64,000 bases of DNA, from contig NW_006497522.1 of assembly GCF_000471905.2 (NCBI RefSeq), forward strand, positions 30,386 to 94,385. The letters run 5' to 3'. The position numbers and the translations under genes were made by a program. Position 1 is the first letter of the stretch, and each line of letters starts with the position of its first letter. The stretch comes from Amborella trichopoda (lineage: Eukaryota; Streptophyta; Magnoliopsida; Amborellales; Amborellaceae). The notes beneath the pieces are model-generated. The model did no database searches and had not been told where the DNA came from. It saw only the letters and a program-made list of their open reading frames with translations. This document shows, one piece after another, positions 22,190 to 33,401 of the stretch.

Positions 22190-23907
22190 TTGATCTCTGC
22201 TCTGTATGCCGCAGTAGAAGCCTCGGGGTCCTGGACACGTCCCCTTAGTTTGGCCACCACTTGAGTCTCCTCCTCCATTGCCACTATTTTGGACTCGATG
22301 GTGCGATTGAGTTTAGATAAATCTTAAACCAAAGAAGTCTCTAGGGCTCTTCTCTCAATAATCTCTGTCTCAAGCCTAGCGAATTCTTGTTTTGTGCCTC
22401 CCTCTTGAGATCCTGCTGACGGCCAGTTATCGTGGCCTTCTTCTCACTGTGAGAATCTATTTCCTCGCTACGACGCAAGATGGACACCTCTAAGGAGGCT
22501 AACCTACTGGTCTCTGCTTCATAATGCAGTATTCTCGATCGCCAGCTCTCCAGCTCATTTAGCATTGCATCAAAACGAGAAAGGACTTCTGGTGCACTCC
22601 CAACCACAGTAGTCACGATAACAAATTCCCTAAGCTTTGCCAAAGCCTCGCCTAGCTCATTGAAAGGCAACTCCCTTAAGCCTTGAAGGCTTGCTCAAAG
22701 CATGCCTGCAATCATACCAGAAATCCCGCTAAAGATGGGCTTAGATGATCATGTTGGGATTACAACAGCTGAAGAAACTTCGGCTTCAAGGACAGGGCCT
22801 GTCAAAGTAATAGCCATCTGAGCCATTGGCTCCTCTGAAACGATGGCAAAGCCTAGACCCTTGTGCACTTCGGACCCAGATGCCGCCCCAGCCTCAACCT
22901 ACCTAGAATCTTTAATACCAATCTTGTTGCCTTCACCCTCACCTATGGGGGTCGCCACTTCTGTCCTAGCGGCCTCCAAACAAACCTATCCCCATGCTTC
23001 TCACCCTCCTGAATTGCCGCATCAACATTGGCAAGTTTAGAAGCTGCCTCTTCCCTTGGGCCTTCACCAATCGCCGATTCAGCCCCAACCATGGTTTCTT
23101 CCATCTGGCACGCATCCTCAATAACCAGAACCTCAGCCACGAAAATTTCAGCCCCTGCATCTTCATGATCTGTGCCCTCGGGGCCAGGGGCCTCTTGGTA
23201 CTGAGGGGCATCATTAACTACAAGCCCTTCTTCTTGAATCATAGCCTCTACCTATATCGGGGCATTAAAGCCCTGAAGCATAAAGGCCACATAGGCATCA
23301 GATTCCCTTCCTGGAGAAATTGCTTCTAGGCCTTCAACCTCGTCATTCTCCAATGGAGGTTGCTCTGACTCAGAACGACCCTTGGACTCAGAGGTGCCTC
23401 CCCAAGATCCGAAGTCACTTCTCGGTCAGAAGGAATAACAATCGGCTTAGAAGGGCCAGAGTCGTTTGCTTCAGTCTCTAAAGAAGAAGAAGGCAATTCA
23501 GGAGAGACAAAAGATGGTGGAGAAAGTGCAGAAGGTTACACAAGTGGAGTTGCTAAATGATCAGAGGAGGAAGAGCTACCTCATGGTTCTGAGATCACAG
23601 AAAGATTAACACCCCTACGCCTCCGAGTACGCCCCCCAACTTGAGATGACACACGAACGTCAGTAGTGGTGGAGAGTTTTCTTTTCTTTCCCTCTGCCAA
23701 AAAAGGAGTGGCCACTTCAGAATTCCCCCCTTGAGGGGGGCCCTCAGCCAGTCTACTATGAGGACCACTCCCAATCAACTCGTTCAGGTCCTGTGTGGGA
23801 TGCTTCTCATAACCAGGGACCTGTCGACCCTCATCCCATTCAAATATGGAACTGCGTTTATCAAAGACACTCCCAGTTCTCTGTGTCATGGCTAGAAGTT
23901 CCTGCAA
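22190..23907 (-). pseudogene. Tat-IV antisense gene, C-terminal half (acidic and coiled-coil)
   Basis: These are minus-strand frames continuing from the PMD-like part. Reading from high to low coordinates: a basic stretch with VGGRTRRRRG near the start of 23581-23907, an acidic Glu/Ala-rich segment (22943-23242), then 22341-22670 with heptad-like Leu/Glu/Arg spacing (NELESWRSRILHYEAETSRL). Open frames change several times, so it is decayed. It ends opposite the A-rich patch near 22030-22180. A PMD-like domain followed by a long coiled coil is a common arrangement in antisense genes of large plant gypsy elements. That link is inference. Confidence 0.5.
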
Positions 23908-25817
23908 AATGTCATTGGCCGCTATCTCTCGAGGGATACTTGAGCTTGCCAGTTCGAGGGATATTCCAAGGTGTAGACTTCGTCAGGGGCAAGAGGGTTT
24001 GCCACTCTACTCTGCCTGGTCTCCTGGTGTCAGTTGTCGTTCTGTCCTTATCAAGGGTGATCTTTATCCCAATATCCCTTGTTGGTGATTCTCCACCAGT
24101 TCACATAGACCTTGGTCATTCGTACCCTCCTGCCAAAGTAAGGTAACACATATTTGCTGATTTTTGTCGTTTTTAGACACATGGACCAAGCGGTCCATAA
24201 ATTCTCTGGCAGCCAGCACTCACGGAGAGTCCCAAGATCTTCCATTCTCCTTGTGTTCACCTTGCCTAGCACTTTTCGAAAAACACGGAGAAAGGACAAC
24301 CTTGATCAAGCCCATACTCACCGGGGAGCGATGGGGGAAATACCCCTCTAGTCTGACAATGTGTGGAGTCCGATAAGGTAGAACTCCTCCTCTAATGCTT
24401 AGGATGAACATGAGTTCCCTGACGGTTGTTGGAGTACTGTTTAGCTCCTTCCCCAATTCATCAACGAAGGAATGATCAGTGAAGCTCCCAACTGGAAATG
24501 GGACCCACCGCATATTCAAAGGGTCATTCCCAAATAAGCCTCGAGCTTCCCCTGGGCTATGAAAGATAGCCTTTTGGCTAACAATCCTCAACAAGAAGGG
24601 CCACAATTTGTTCCCTCTACCCTGGTTCCTCACATAAGTGGTAGGGAAATAGGCCCCTAGCCACCCGTACATGTAATGGATGGGGAATGGAGATTTAAAA
24701 TCCTCAAGAAATGCCTCTCCTCCTACAATGTCATTCCCTCACTCTTTGTCTTTGTAGGCCTTTTCACGGGAGATGGTCCCCAAGCCATGGTAAATTTTAC
24801 ACAACATCGGCTAAGCAAGGGCATACTCATGCCCTCTTGCCATGTCGCAGGCCACATACAATGTGCCTGGACGTATGTCGTCTGCCCTTCCAAGGAGCAG
24901 GAACTTGCACAAAAATAAGGCCAAATATGTGGCCAAGAAGACACAGTTGCAATGGTCTCAGATTGATACACGGGAGGTGTTCCCTTCACAATTGTTTTCC
25001 CTTTCCCTCTTGGAGTACCATGACCACCTTCGGGATAGCCCACACAAACGAATTTCACCCATTCAATGAAGATGACCAGACCATTGCTAGCCTTAGCATC
25101 GATCAATTGGTAAGCCTCGAAAATCTTGTGAAAATTGGCAGGCGGCTCTTCATCCCCCAAGCTAGCACCACCAAAGATGACTGAGTTTTGGGGCACGAAC
25201 TCGTCATACATAGCCCTGATTATCGGAAGGCCCCCAATGAAATGAAGATCTAGCAAAGAGATTCATGCTTCCCCATGCCCAAGAAGCCAGGTATTGCTAG
25301 TATGGCTTCATGTCTCCAATAATACCTTCACAGTTTTGGAGCACCGATAATAGTAGCTGCCCAAACACTGGACCACTACTAATAGAGAAGCACGTTCAAG
25401 AGTGCTTCTGTGTGACACCAACACCTTGGTGGTCCAGGAAGAGTATTCCTTCAAGTAGTGGTGCTCCCCCTGAATTCGAAGGCCTTTTGCTCACCACATT
25501 AGTAGCCCATTTGCCTTTATCATTCGTTTTCCTAGGATAGGGAAGTTCTCCCCAGAAGCTATGTTTCTGTGCATACAATGAAGGAGCGCCACCCCTTCCT
25601 CGATACTAACAATGCCGCCGGTACCCTCGCAGACTTCAAAACAAATTGGGTCAATAATAAAAGTGACGTTGAGAGACCACTCTGGTTTGCATACTGGCCC
25701 TGTTAGCCAAATGGGCTTCCCTCTTGTTAAAGCCTCACTGGGAAAGTTATCAGTACCGACCTCTCCTCCTCTCCGGAGATATTTCACATCAGGAATTCGG
25801 TAAGACGAACCAGCCAT
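23908..25817 (-). pseudogene. Tat-IV antisense gene, N-terminal half (plant-mobile-domain-like)
   Basis: A plausible start is the Met codon at 25815-25817 (MAGSSYRIPDVKYL). Frames run through 25491-25817, 24723-25256, 24220-24672 and 24051-24299. The best-preserved part (24220-24672) reads YGWLGAYFPTTYV, KLWPFLLRIVS, RWVPFPVGSFTD, then LPYRTPHIVRLEGYFPHRSP. That is the shape of the plant mobile domain (an aromatic cluster before a Pro-His-x-V-x-R ending). The role of such proteins is unknown. It lies on the strand opposite gag and downstream of its own TATA-like site (26668-26676). Several frameshifts break it. Confidence 0.55.
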
Positions 25818-25869
25818 TACAAAAGGCTTAGTGGTTTACTCCCGAATCAAAAATTGCTAAGGCACTGGA

Positions 25870-26070
25870 TCAACACCGGTTGTGTCTGGTAACCCTTAGT
25901 GTCAGTTGTGTCCGGTAACCCTTAGTGCCGGCTGTGTCTGCTAACCCTTAGCGTCGTTTGTGCCCGCTAACCCTTAGCGCCTGCTGTTCATTAAAAAATT
26001 AACGCCGGTTGCAATTGCCAATGCCTAGTGTAGGTTGTGTCTGTTAACGTCTAGCGTCGGCTGTGTTCGA
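25870..26070. repeat. ~26-bp tandem repeat, about 7 units
   Basis: Units of the form 'aacccttagtgccggctgtgtctgct' repeat with substitutions. They share the word 'ttagcgccg.ctg' with the LTR 52-bp repeat. The array lies directly upstream of the antisense gene start and would be in its 5' untranslated leader. Confidence 0.7.
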
Positions 26071-26660
26071 ATCTCTCAGACGTGCCACAGATTCTACGTG
26101 TGACACCTCGAGCCCAGCTACGCCACTTGACAACCGCCGCCCTGTCACACGAGCGAATGATAATCGTCGCCACATCCTTCTGCGCCGTTTGACTGAAAAT
26201 CCCTATAACCGTTCACCTTCTCCGCGACAGTCCACACCCCAGCAACGGTCCACCTCCTTGGGCCCTTCGGTTTCCCTCCGAAAACTCACTGCCGATGTCA
26301 GGAACCCTCTGCAACACCGCTAACAACATCGGGAAACCACTTAAAACCACTGAAAAACTTCCTAAAACTTATGGAAATGCCCATTGCTGCACTTCTCGCC
26401 TCTTCTACCCTCGAAGACCACAACCGGAGTTCTCCTGCTTCCCGAAAAACCCCCTGTGCTAAATCAGAAAACTCCCATAACTCCACTAATCCCTGGCAAA
26501 AACTTGTCCTTCGCTTGCCGGAACACTTTATCTTCTGCCAGAAACTTGAACCCTTGCCGGAGTCCCACTGCTTGCTAGACCTTCTATCGGCCACCCTCTA
26601 CTCACCGTTAAAATTTTTAAGTTTTTTACCTTCGGTTAAAAATCGAAGGAAAATGAGGTT
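26071..26660. other. Leader region upstream of the antisense gene, no clear gene
   Basis: Frames are open on both strands (63-101 codons), with Ser/Pro/Arg-rich plus-strand translations and a 98-codon minus-strand frame at 26298-26594. None has a recognisable motif. The segment sits between the minus-strand TATA-like site and the first Met of the antisense gene. Confidence 0.35.
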
Positions 26661-26667
26661 TTACCCC

Positions 26668-26676
26668 CTTATATAG
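26668..26676 (-). promoter_or_regulatory. Possible TATA box for the antisense gene
   Basis: On the minus strand this reads CTATATAAG, the same core as in the Tat-IV LTR, followed by GGGGGTAAAACCTC. It is about 850 bases upstream of the antisense start codon. The position suits an internal promoter. Confidence 0.45.
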
Positions 26677-26849
26677 CCAACACTACCCTCAAACGCCCCT
26701 CACAAACTGAGAATTCTAGTCATGTCCTGGAAAGCCAAACAACGATGCGTCAGGTCGGGCTTTGACCCGAGGCCCAAGGCAACTCTCATCGCCACATGTA
26801 AAATTCTAAAAGGCGGGCTGGACCAGGTCGGGCTCGGGTCATGGCTCAA

Positions 26850-27125
26850 ATATCGATCCATATCCAGCGCCAACTATGCAGTCGAAATTACCTAGCACCG
26901 GCTATGTTTCACCAACCACAGCACCGGCTGTGTGCTCTGCAACTCAGTGCCGGCTGTGTTCAAGCGATAGAACAATGCTGACTGTGTAAAAGCAATAGCA
27001 CTGGCCGTCCTCAGTGCCGATTGTGTTTTTAACAATCCAGTGCTAACTGACTGGTTAACAAGCAATGTTGGCAATTTTCAACTCCACTTGCATTTTCAAA
27101 GACTTAGTGTCGGCTGAGCACTCAA
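26850..27125. repeat. Degenerate 'agcaccggctgtgt' repeat
   Basis: The words 'caccggctatgt', 'caccggctgtgt', 'tgccggctgtgt', 'tgctgactgtgt', 'tgccgattgtgt' and 'tgtcggctgag' follow each other every 30-45 bases. This is the same core as the 26-bp array at 25870-26070 and the LTR repeats, so the motif is spread across the element. Confidence 0.6.
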
Positions 27126-27554
27126 TAAATAATGGTTGCTGCACCTGGCACCGACTGTATTTTAAATAGCCTATTGTCCCTTACTCTATGCCGAAGCTGT
27201 GTGTATCCTATCATTATTATCCCTAGTGAAGTTGCACCTTGACTCTGACCTATTATCCCCGGCAAAATGGAACCCAAGTCGATTAAACTCAGGTCATGAC
27301 TAATCATTCCCAGTAAGAGAGCCATACACATACTATTATCCCCAGTGGAGTTAAGGTCGTTTTACTGCTACAATCCCTAGTGGTCTTCTTTACACTTAGT
27401 AATTATGTTCTCAAGGATTACCCACATTTGTCACCTCTTCGCCAATAAAGCCGGCTTTCCTATTTGGACCCCTAATCGATCCTACCTATCTTATCCCCAG
27501 GGAGTCAAACTGCTGCCTACAGACCTATTCCCCATAAAGTCTCACCTACATGGT

Positions 27555-28170
27555 GACCCAAGCACTGGTCTGTGCTACATGACCCTAAACTGCACAGCCC
27601 TGGTCTAAATGCACGACCCCAAACTGCATGGTCCAAACTATATGACCTTAAAATGCAACGCAGGTCTAGTTGCATGACCCAAAACTACACTGTCCTAGTG
27701 CAGGATCTAAACTGCATAACCCCGGTTCGTGTGGCACGACCCTAAACTGCACAGCCCTGGTCTAGATGCATGACCCTAAACTACATGGTCCAAGCTATAT
27801 GACCTCAAACTGTAGCAGAGGTCTAGTTGCACGACCTTAAACTGTACGGTCCTAGTTGTATGACTCTAAACTGCATAACCACGGTCCGTGCTGCATGACC
27901 CTAAACTGCACAGCCTTGGTCTAGATGCATGACCCTAAACTGCATGGTCTAAACTATATGACCTTAAACTGTAGCGGAGGTCTAATTACACGACCTTAAA
28001 CTGCATGGTCCTAAGTTGCATGACTCTAAACTTCATTACCATGGTCTAAACTATATGACCTTGAACGTTAATGGAGGTCTAGTTGCACGACCTTAAACTG
28101 CATGGTCCTAGTTGCATGACTCTAAACTGCATAACCACGGTCTAGCTGTAAACCACAGTGCATGTCCTGG
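27555..28170. repeat. ~160-bp higher-order minisatellite in Tat-IV
   Basis: A 25-30-bp basic unit ('gcatgaccctaaactgcatggtctagt') is organised into a higher-order unit of about 160 bp. The 'tgctacatgacc..ctgcacagcc' start recurs near 27573, 27730 and 27889, and the last part of the array is less regular. A looser copy of the same words continues near 28590-28660. No coding capacity. Confidence 0.8.
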
Positions 28171-29215
28171 GCGTATGATGATAATTTTCTTTGCATAGAT
28201 CCTTGAGGTATGACCTTAAAACTCGGCCCCCCATACACCCACACACCTTTTACGTGCATCTTCAAGCATGTCTTCCCTAACCGACTCGTTCGTGTACATG
28301 CACCACCTTCACTACCTCCCTAGTTAGTCCATTCCTTTCATCATTCTACATCATCCCCCAGTGAGTCTCACCTGTGCTCACAAAACGGCGAACCATCCTG
28401 CCACCTATACTCGTTGTAAGCTAGTGGGTCACCACTTTCCACATTCCATCCATACATCATCCATCTTTCATAAGTAGCCTCGTGCCATCTCCGCAAAAGT
28501 GAGCTAAAACCACTACCATGCTCACTCCATGGCCTCTACAGACTGTTACTCATCTCCATTATGGTCCTACTGTATGACCTTAAACCATAGTGCACATCTT
28601 AGCCGCATGACGATAATCTGCTTTGTACAGGTCTTGCAAGCATGACCCTAAACACACCTTCACAAAAAAAGGGAAATAACGGGCATGATATACCTTGATA
28701 AGGGAACGCCATGAGTAAAAAGGATGGACGGGCATGGTCATGAAACGATGAGTAAAAGAGTTCCGTGAATAAAAAAAAAACGGGCAGGGTGAAAACTTGA
28801 AACGGCATTGTGAGTAAAAATGGAAGAATAAGGGTGGACATGGCTGTAAGGTCATGGGTAAAAGAGCACCAAATAAAAACGAAGGTTGTGAAAACCGTCC
28901 CTACAGTGCCGCTTCCTAAATTCAAGTGAAAATCTGCAAGGGATGCTTGGACCAATAAATAGGTTGATAATGCCCGCCTCAACAAGCGGCTTCAGCCCTC
29001 ACTCAAAAAGAAAAAAATCCCTGGTGTTACAATACCAGGGTCCAAAACTACGAGCTCTAAGTCAAAGCTTCTGATAGCCTGAGACCAGTTGCAAAAAGGA
29101 CTCGAAAGATAGAAGACTCACCAAGATGGCAAGACAAATCTCATGAAGACGATCATCATTCCCATGAGGTCATGACACACACTCTAAGATGCTGGAGATG
29201 CCCCAAGAAGGCTAA
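28171..29215. other. Tat-IV 3' untranslated region, no gene seen
   Basis: No protein motif on either strand. A degenerate repeat with 'gagtaaaag' and 'acgggcatgg' words spaced roughly 50-65 bases apart lies at 28680-28875. The rest shows nothing I recognise. Confidence 0.4.
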
Positions 29216-29469
29216 GTCAACCATGACTTTGGAGTGACAGTCAGATGATTGTCGTAGCTACAAAGCAGTAGGTAGGGGTGGTTGTACCCAAAGCTAGTCA
29301 TCTTGATAAACTGAGGTACCCTACTCGCCAAGGAATAACTGGTCAATCATGACTTTGAAACGACAATCAGATGATTGTCGTAGCTTCAAAGTAGTGGGTA
29401 GGGGTGGTTGTACCCAAAGGTGGTCACCTCGATAAACTGAGGTACCTTACTTACCAAGGAATAACTGGT
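29216..29469. repeat. 126-bp tandem duplication
   Basis: 29216-29341 and 29342-29469 are near-identical, each starting 'gtcaa.catgacttt' and ending 'aaggaataactgg'. Within each copy 'cagatgattgtcg' and 'ggtaggggtggttgtaccc' are unchanged. The following 450 bases, up to the polypurine tract, contain no recognisable gene. Confidence 0.8.
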
Positions 29470-29900
29470 GCATAAAGCAGACGGTGCTGACGTAAGGCCC
29501 TTCAGCATACCATTCACATAATCCTTGAAATGTGGCTCAACACCAGAGGATACAAAGTAACCCAGACCAAATGAGAACAATGCCCTTCATTATGGCACTC
29601 AATTGCCAGACGGGCTAGATTTTGATTGACGAGGTTCGCACAAAATCCTCAGCTTCAGAATCACAAACAGTCCACACGAGGGTGAGGACTTCGATAAGAT
29701 CCCTCAAAAAATTCTCTTCTCCCCTTAAAGTCTCCATGGACGGATCTACGAACAATGCATCCTTACGTTTGAGCATCGTAGTCGCACCATTGCGTGAATC
29801 TCCTCGGTGCCCACGTGGTCCTGTGGCTAGGAAAAAAAAAGCAATAAAGCTGAAGGAAATTTTCTAAATATTGTCCTTCTTGCTTCTCTTGAAGCACAAC

Positions 29901-29916
29901 ATTCGACGGGGCAAGC
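29901..29916 (+). other. Polypurine tract of Tat-IV
   Basis: ATTCGACGGGGCAAGC immediately precedes the 3' LTR start TGTTTGAACACA. It resembles the Tat-III tract (AAAGAGGGGCAAC) in its final GGGGCAA.C. It is less purine-pure than usual. Confidence 0.55.
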
Positions 29917-31232
29917 TGTTTGAACACATTTTTTAGTACCTTGGTCCCTGATGCGAAAAAAAGAAGGAAGCAGGTCAATAAAGCCTACAAAATATATGGA
30001 AATTTTGACAGTCTCAGAATTACCCTAAAATTAGTCAAGATCTTCCTCATCATTCCTGAAGGCCACCTGCCAAGTTTCATTGCGATCAGACATGTCTAAG
30101 GTAATAAACAAAAAGAAATAATTTTGAAAAAATTGGCCTTTAGCACCCTAAAATAAACCCCGTAACTAGAACTATACTTTTGGTGTGTCAAACAACTGTA
30201 GGACCACTACCATTAGATCCAGCACGTTGAAAACCCCTATGGCCCAAAGTATTGGCTTAATCGGGCACTCCAGGACAAAGTTATGGGTAAAATACCGAAA
30301 AGGGGTAGGTCGCACACTATTCCCATGTGGCCACCTTTCACCAAAACACCATTAAAGGTGGCTGTTTTCACAGTCATGGGTAGTGAATTTCGGGGCCCAT
30401 ATCTCACTCGATCCGAGTCTTATCGTGCTCAAATTTTGTGAGCGTGTTCCTCTCAATGAGACGAGTGTTTCAATGGGTGGTATGCCCTGTGATGATGCCC
30501 GAGCAGGGAGAAAAACTAGAGATAAGTTGCTGATCAATGAAGAAAGTTGCATAAATTTCAGCAGCAACACGCCACACTTTAGCCATCAAATCACGACGCT
30601 CTCATACCCGATTGGCATGAAACCAATTGTATTATGTGTGTAAGGTCCGTGGCCGTCTTTGGTCATAACCTTGTGTACAATGAACGGTTGGATTTTACAC
30701 ATGGAGGCATTAAAGCTACTATACATTTCGACTGTTGGATTTCAAGATTCTGACAAAAAACTCAAGACGATCAAATCTTCGTTTGGAGATGAAATCAAGC
30801 TACATTTCTTGCAACGTGATTGTGATGGCATGCTCTGTGTGATTCAATGAAGAAATTACAAAGAAACATCACGAAACGAATACACAATCGATCCAAAGAT
30901 TTCAAGATTCATCCAAAATTCATGTTTCATGATCATGGCTTAAAAACATGATTCATGGCTTGAAGTTGGTATCAAATCAATCGCCATGTCGAGCCCCACA
31001 TGAAAATAATCATCTTCTGATCAAACGAGCATCAGAACAACCTAGATCAGTCATGGAAGATCAAGCAAGTTCTCGGGCAGTAGCAACATTGTTCTAAAAT
31101 TCCACACATTGTTAGGCAGAGGCAAAAAAGTCCTTTTATACCCATTTTTAGAATTTATTTTAATTCAATTAAATTGTAATTATCTTCAATTCTAAGTAGT
31201 TTTTGGGCGTCCACCCATGTTTTAGCCCAATT

Positions 31233-31241
31233 CTATATAAG
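31233..31241 (+). promoter_or_regulatory. TATA box of the Tat-IV 3' LTR
   Basis: CTATATAAG, equivalent to 15308-15316. Transcription from here would read out into the rest of copia-II. Confidence 0.6.
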
Positions 31242-31384
31242 CTTGCAAAGCTAAATTGTAAAGGACCTTCGGTTCATTCCACACAGCGATCAATTAAATT
31301 TCAATTTCTTCTTGAACTCGTGGGTGTATCTTGGAGAGAGAGAGTGGAGAGAGAAGAAAATAGCCGGTACCCTTCGGTAAGGTA

Positions 31385-31712
31385 GCTTTCTCTCCTCCCT
31401 TCTCCTCCCCTCTTCCTCTCTCCTCCTCTCTTTCTCTCTCCTCATCTTTATCTCTCCTCCTCTTTTTCTCTCCTCATCTCTATCTCTTCTCTCTCTTATT
31501 CTCATCCCTATGCCTCTCTCTTCTTCTCATATCTATATCTCTTTCTCTCTCTTCTTCTTCTCATCCCTATCTCTCTTTCTCTCTCTTCTTCTTATCCCTA
31601 TCTATCTTTCTCTCTCTTATTCTCATCTCTATCTCTCTTTCTCTCCATTCTTCTCATTTTATCTCTCTCTTTTTCTTATCTCTATCTCTCTTTTTCTTAT
31701 CTCTATCTCTCT
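31385..31712. repeat. CT-rich microsatellite in the Tat-IV 3' LTR
   Basis: Imperfect (TC)n with 'ttctcatccctatctctctt' units, equivalent to 15462-15707 and about 80 bases longer. Confidence 0.8.
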
Positions 31713-31713
31713 T

Positions 31714-32137
31714 TTTACTCTTCGTTTAACACAGTCAGCGAAGCCTAGCGCCGACTACATCTTCTCTCTCTTTTCGTCTAACATAGTTAACGAAGCCTAG
31801 CACCGACTGCATCTTCTCTCTCTTCTCTTCTAACACAATCGACGAAGCCTACCACTGACTGCATCATCTCTCTCTTCTCGTTTAACACAGTTGGTGAAGC
31901 CTAACGCTGACTGCATCCTCTCTCTCTTCTTTGTCCAACATAGTCGGCGAAGCCTAGCACCGACTGCATCCTCTCTTCTCTATCCAACATAGTCGGTGAA
32001 GCCTAGTGCCAACTGCATCGTCTCTCTCTTCTTGTCTAACATAGTCAGTGAAACTTAGCACTGACTGCATATTCTCTCTCTTCTCTATTTAACATAGTTG
32101 GCGACGCTCAGCACCATCTGCATTTTTCTCTCTTCCC
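31714..32137 (+). repeat. 52-bp hairpin-forming tandem repeat, 8 units
   Basis: Units begin near 31718, 31770, 31822, 31874, 31927, 31977, 32031 and 32083. In unit seven AGTCAGTG (32043-32050) and CACTGACT (32059-32066) are perfectly complementary. In unit four CAGTTGGTG and CGCTGACTG pair fully if G-U is allowed. Units two, three and eight pair poorly. Confidence 0.8.
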
Positions 32138-32919
32138 TCAGATTCTTCTTTTTCTTTGTTTTTCTTCCCCCTCCTTATTTTTGTTCTCTTCGTCTCTTAT
32201 CTCAATTCTTATTCTCTCTTTATGGCCTTCATTCTGTTATTCTTTCGTTTGATAAACATGGGTCGAGATTAGCCTCTCATGGTAGTCCTGCCATGTAGTC
32301 ATATTATTGTTCTGTTAGAATTAATGTGCCCGCTTTATTGCCACTGTAGGCTAACCATCGTGTCTAGCTAGTCAGTATCGGTATTGAATTCTAGTAGTAA
32401 TCTTGTTGAGTCAGTCTTAGTTACCGAGCCCGTTTTGCTACCACGTCAGGCTAATTACTCACCAGCTTTGTCACTATGCTGATCTTACCGCATGGTCAAA
32501 GTCTTCTCTCCCCCATCTTTCTTCTCTCATTCTTCTCTTCTTCTTTTGATTGTGCATGCTTGTGTACATTCACCAAAGAGGAAAGGTGAGGTCTGTTGAC
32601 CCACCTGTCTTATAATATTTGCCATATGTGTGTGATAGCAATAAACAGAAGAATACAAACCAAGGGAGGCAATTTCGAACCAGTTTTATTACTGGGGGGC
32701 TTTCTTTATGATCTAAGAGGGCGCCCATGCGATCCAGCCCGAGTAAGTCTCGTACCCATCTTAAATTCCTCTCTCATCAGTTGGTAATACCTGGCCTTGT
32801 TTTCGAACGAGGTTCTCAATAGAGCGATCTCAAAAGTTTCGGGTCTCCCCGAAACCTGAGACACGTGCCACCTGATCATCCAGATCCGGAGGGCGAGATC
32901 GAGGCACCTAACCATATAG

Positions 32920-33200
32920 CCCTATCTACCATAGAAGCCAAGTATATAGCTTTAAGTTTTGCTACTTTAGAAGCCATTTGGATTAAGAAGTTCTTGAATC
33001 ATTATAACTTCAACCCTCTAAAACATGGAACTATTAGAATCATGTGTGACAATCAAGTTCCAATAGCAGTGGCAATTGAACCAAGGTTCCACAACAAGTC
33101 AAGGCACATTAAAGCTCAATATCATAGAGTAAGAGGAGAGATAGCAGCTGGTGAAGTAGAAGGTGGTTACATTCCAATTGAGGCTATGCAGAACCATTAA
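32920..33200 (+). pseudogene. pol: Copia-II RNase H, second part
   Basis: This continues the domain broken at 14006. It shows ALSTIEAKYIALS (catalytic Glu), EAIWIKKFLNHYNF, IMCDNQVPIA (catalytic Asp) and the C-terminal HIKAQYHRVRGEI. The reading is open from the breakpoint to a stop at 33198-33200, so this part decayed less than the rest of pol. It is the normal C-terminus of copia pol, about 200 bp before the 3' LTR. Confidence 0.9.
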
Positions 33201-33380
33201 CCAAAGGCTTGGGGGAAAATGATTTTGTGAGGTATGTGCATGGGATGGGTTTAAGGAGGTTGACATAGTTGTTATTACTTTGTCTATTGCTTGTGAATGA
33301 TAAATCCATAGATGAGTATGCATGCTTTGATTTATTGTGAGCGATAATGAGAGAGAGAGAGACATACGAATTCAGGCCTC

Positions 33381-33401
33381 AAAAGGCCAAGTGGGAGAAT
33401 A
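33381..33401 (+). other. Polypurine tract of copia-II
   Basis: A run with AAAAGGCCAAGTGGGAGAAT, directly before the 3' LTR start TTGGAAATATAG. It is almost identical to the copia-I tract, so the two copia families are related. Confidence 0.85.

Larger units (their letters stand above)
14007..32914 (+). mobile_element. Tat-IV: large gag-protease-only Ty3-gypsy element with an antisense gene
   Basis: This 18,908-bp plus-strand LTR retrotransposon lies inside the copia-II RNase H, with duplication TATAG at 14002-14006 and 32915-32919. LTRs are 14007-16848 and 29917-32914. The primer site resembles that of Tat-III. Gag and a retropepsin are recognisable, but no reverse transcriptase, RNase H or integrase is found in the 13-kb internal part. 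Instead there is a roughly 3.6-kb coding remnant on the opposite strand and several tandem repeats. The Tat assignment rests on the primer site, the gag/protease type and the antisense gene. It presumably depended on another element's polymerase and integrase. Confidence 0.85.
29917..32914 (+). repeat. Tat-IV 3' LTR
   Basis: 2,998 bp, from TGTTTGAACACA to CACCTAACCA, followed by the target duplication TATAG. It is longer than the 5' LTR partly because the CT-rich tract and the 52-bp array are longer. Confidence 0.9.

Noticed and set aside
23793..24376. Plus-strand frames overlapping the antisense gene of Tat-IV
   Set aside because: The minus-strand reading carries the PMD-like blocks, so these are its shadows.
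27530..28170. Possible CRISPR-like array
   Set aside because: The repeats are contiguous 25-30-bp units inside a higher-order satellite with no unique spacers, in a plant retrotransposon.
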